Origin: JANNHK01 sp031404355
Lineage (GTDB): Bacteria; Actinomycetota; Acidimicrobiia; IMCC26256; PALSA-610
Direction of reading: 5' to 3'
Length of the DNA stretch: 8,521 bases
NCBI GenBank assembly: GCA_031404355.1
Contig: JANNHK010000294.1
Location: forward strand, 1-8,521
Shown: positions 7,465-8,521 of the stretch, piece by piece
Position numbering within the stretch: the stretch's first letter is position 1
How the letters are laid out: each line of letters opens with the position of its first letter
Translations under genes and position numbers: made by a program
Notes under the pieces: model-generated
Told to the model about the DNA's origin: nothing
Seen by the model: only the letters and a program-made list of their open reading frames with translations
Database searches by the model: none

Positions 7465-8475
7465 CTACACGTCCCAGCCGCGGAGGTCGATGGCCCACGT
7501 GTCGACGATCTCGGCATCGAGTCCGGGGCCGGCGGCGATGTGCAGTGCCTCGTGTTTCGCCATGGTCGGGTCGACGTGGGCGGGGCGCACGATGACGCGG
7601 TCTCCGACGTGTGCGGGTGTGCGCGGCGCGAACGTGATGTGCTCGTCGGAACAGAACCACACGTCGCCGTCGTCCGTATCCGGTTGGCCGTGGTCCATCG
7701 CGAGCGCCTTGAGCCCGCAGTCGGCTACGGCGTACTTCGGCGCCACGTGGATGACCGTGGCGACGACACCGAAGGTCAGGTCGAAGGGCACATCGAGCTT
7801 CGCGTACGCCGTGTCCATCAGCGCGTACGAACCGGCTTGGATCTCGGTCGCAAGGATGTTGATGTCGTACGTCCCGGTGCCGCCCGCCGAGACGACGTCG
7901 CCGCCGACCAGCGCGTGCGCAGCCGCCAGCCGGTCCATGGCCGTCGCCGTCTTCTCGACGCGTTCGTCTCGCCCTTCGAGACCGACGACGTGACCCTCGT
8001 ACCCCATCACGCCGCGTACCGCGAGACCGCGTGCGCGGGCCGCGTCGGCGATCTTCCCGGCGTCCTCGACCGCGCACCCGCAGCGGGGCATGCCGACGTT
8101 GACGTCGACGAGCACTTCGCGTACTCCCGCTCGCGCCGCGGCGTCGATCGTCGCGGGTGAGTCGATGGCCACGGTCACCCGTGCACCCGTTGCGACGAGC
8201 GCCGCGAGTCGCTGCTCGTCGACACACTGGTTCGCGAGGAGGAGGTCGGTACCGAGTCCCGCGTGGGCTATGCCGACCAGCTCGCGCGGTGTGGCGCCGG
8301 TGAAGTTCAGGTGACCGCGCGCGGCCTGTTCGCGCGCGAGCGCAGTGCACTTGTGCGCTTTGACGTGCGGGCGGAGGCGCGGCCCCGGAAGCGCGGCCGC
8401 CATCGTGTCGAGGTTGCGCGCGAGTGCCTGGCCGTCCGCGACGAGGGCCGGGGTCGGAAGTTCGGCGACCCGCAT
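7465..8475 (-). CDS. D-threonine aldolase / D-serine dehydratase-like PLP enzyme (alanine racemase fold type III)
   Basis: A 336-residue enzyme with an N-terminal alanine-racemase-type PLP barrel and a C-terminal D-serine-dehydratase-like beta domain, full length for the family. Numbering from the ATG at 8478, the PLP lysine is K40 in RPHVKAHK (36-43). MGYEGH is at 158-163, the phosphate-binding SAGGTGTYD at 197-205, and TEIQAGSY at 211-218. The C-terminal metal motif is H301-V-D303-P-T. A His-x-Asp pair matches D-threonine aldolases, whereas D-serine dehydratases of this fold usually have His-x-Cys, so cleavage of a D-beta-hydroxy amino acid to glycine and an aldehyde is the likelier reaction. 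The start is ATG ATG at 8478-8473; GAGGG lies only two bases before the first and five before the second, so I place the start at 8475. It leads the five-gene minus-strand block, and its TAG stop lies four bases before the lipoprotein ATG. Confidence 0.88.
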   Translation of the reverse strand: MRVAELPTPALVADGQALARNLDTMAAALPGPRLRPHVKAHKCTALAREQAARGHLNFTGATPRELVGIAHAGLGTDLLLANQCVDEQRLAALVATGARVTVAIDSPATIDAAARAGVREVLVDVNVGMPRCGCAVEDAGKIADAARARGLAVRGVMGYEGHVVGLEGRDERVEKTATAMDRLAAAHALVGGDVVSAGGTGTYDINILATEIQAGSYALMDTAYAKLDVPFDLTFGVVATVIHVAPKYAVADCGLKALAMDHGQPDTDDGDVWFCSDEHITFAPRTPAHVGDRVIVRPAHVDPTMAKHEALHIAAGPGLDAEIVDTWAIDLRGWDV

Positions 8476-8478
8476 CAT

Positions 8479-8521
8479 CGCCCTCGAGCGCGGCAGAAAC
8501 GGTTCTGGACGCGCGTATGTG
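8479..8521. other. Right-edge segment upstream of the operon, unassigned
   Basis: These 43 bases hold the ribosome binding site described above but no recognisable promoter. On the minus strand one frame stays open from the edge and stops with a TGA (8477-8475) inside the tandem ATG codons, so an upstream gene could end by overlapping this start. The peptide is too short to recognise, so I cannot say whether the operon begins here or further right. Confidence 0.3.
8481..8485 (-). promoter_or_regulatory. Ribosome binding site of the PLP-enzyme gene
   Basis: GAGGG on the minus strand precedes tandem ATG codons. The spacing is two bases to the ATG at 8478 and five to the ATG at 8475, which favours the second. 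Confidence 0.5.

Noticed and set aside
7461..7517. Longer lipoprotein start at 7517
   Set aside because: It would place 19 residues ahead of the signal peptide and overlap the PLP-enzyme gene. The ATG at 7460 gives a normal lipoprotein signal.

Overview
The window is GC-rich, tightly packed bacterial chromosomal DNA. GTG starts, very short gene gaps, TANNNT-type -10 elements close to start codons, and the gene families present point to an actinobacterium. An Acidimicrobiia-like lineage is my best guess, but that is inference. I see no RNA gene, CRISPR array, insertion sequence or phage gene.

Layout from left to right. (a) Positions 1-84, minus strand: the first 28 codons of an Lhr-type helicase, preceded by a good leaderless promoter candidate that contains a degenerate PafBC/RecA-NDp-like DNA-damage motif. 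(b) 168-2660, minus: a complete M1 zinc aminopeptidase. Hairpin-forming DNA separates it from lhr. (c) 2661-2804: a divergent control region. (d) 2805-3635, plus: a stand-alone HDOD signalling protein, the only plus-strand gene. Its stop codon shares a CTAG tetranucleotide with the stop of the convergent gene. (e) 3632-8475, minus: five tightly spaced genes. In transcription order these are a D-threonine aldolase/D-serine dehydratase-like PLP enzyme, a small PsbP-like lipoprotein, a NylA-like amidase-signature hydrolase, an AtuA (DUF1446) protein, and a separate small AtuA C-terminal-domain protein.

The five-gene block has gaps of 4 and 22 bp, an 8-bp overlap, then a 2-bp gap. It looks like a catabolic operon: an amidase could release an acid and an amine or amino acid, the PLP enzyme could cleave a D-beta-hydroxy amino acid, and the two AtuA parts probably act together on an acyl compound. 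The pathway itself cannot be read from the sequence. The aminopeptidase, HDOD protein and Lhr have no evident link to it.

Nothing here is clearly a new defence or mobile system. The most interesting points are the possible damage-responsive lhr promoter, the unusual composition of the AtuA operon with its split AtuA, and the shared bidirectional stop.
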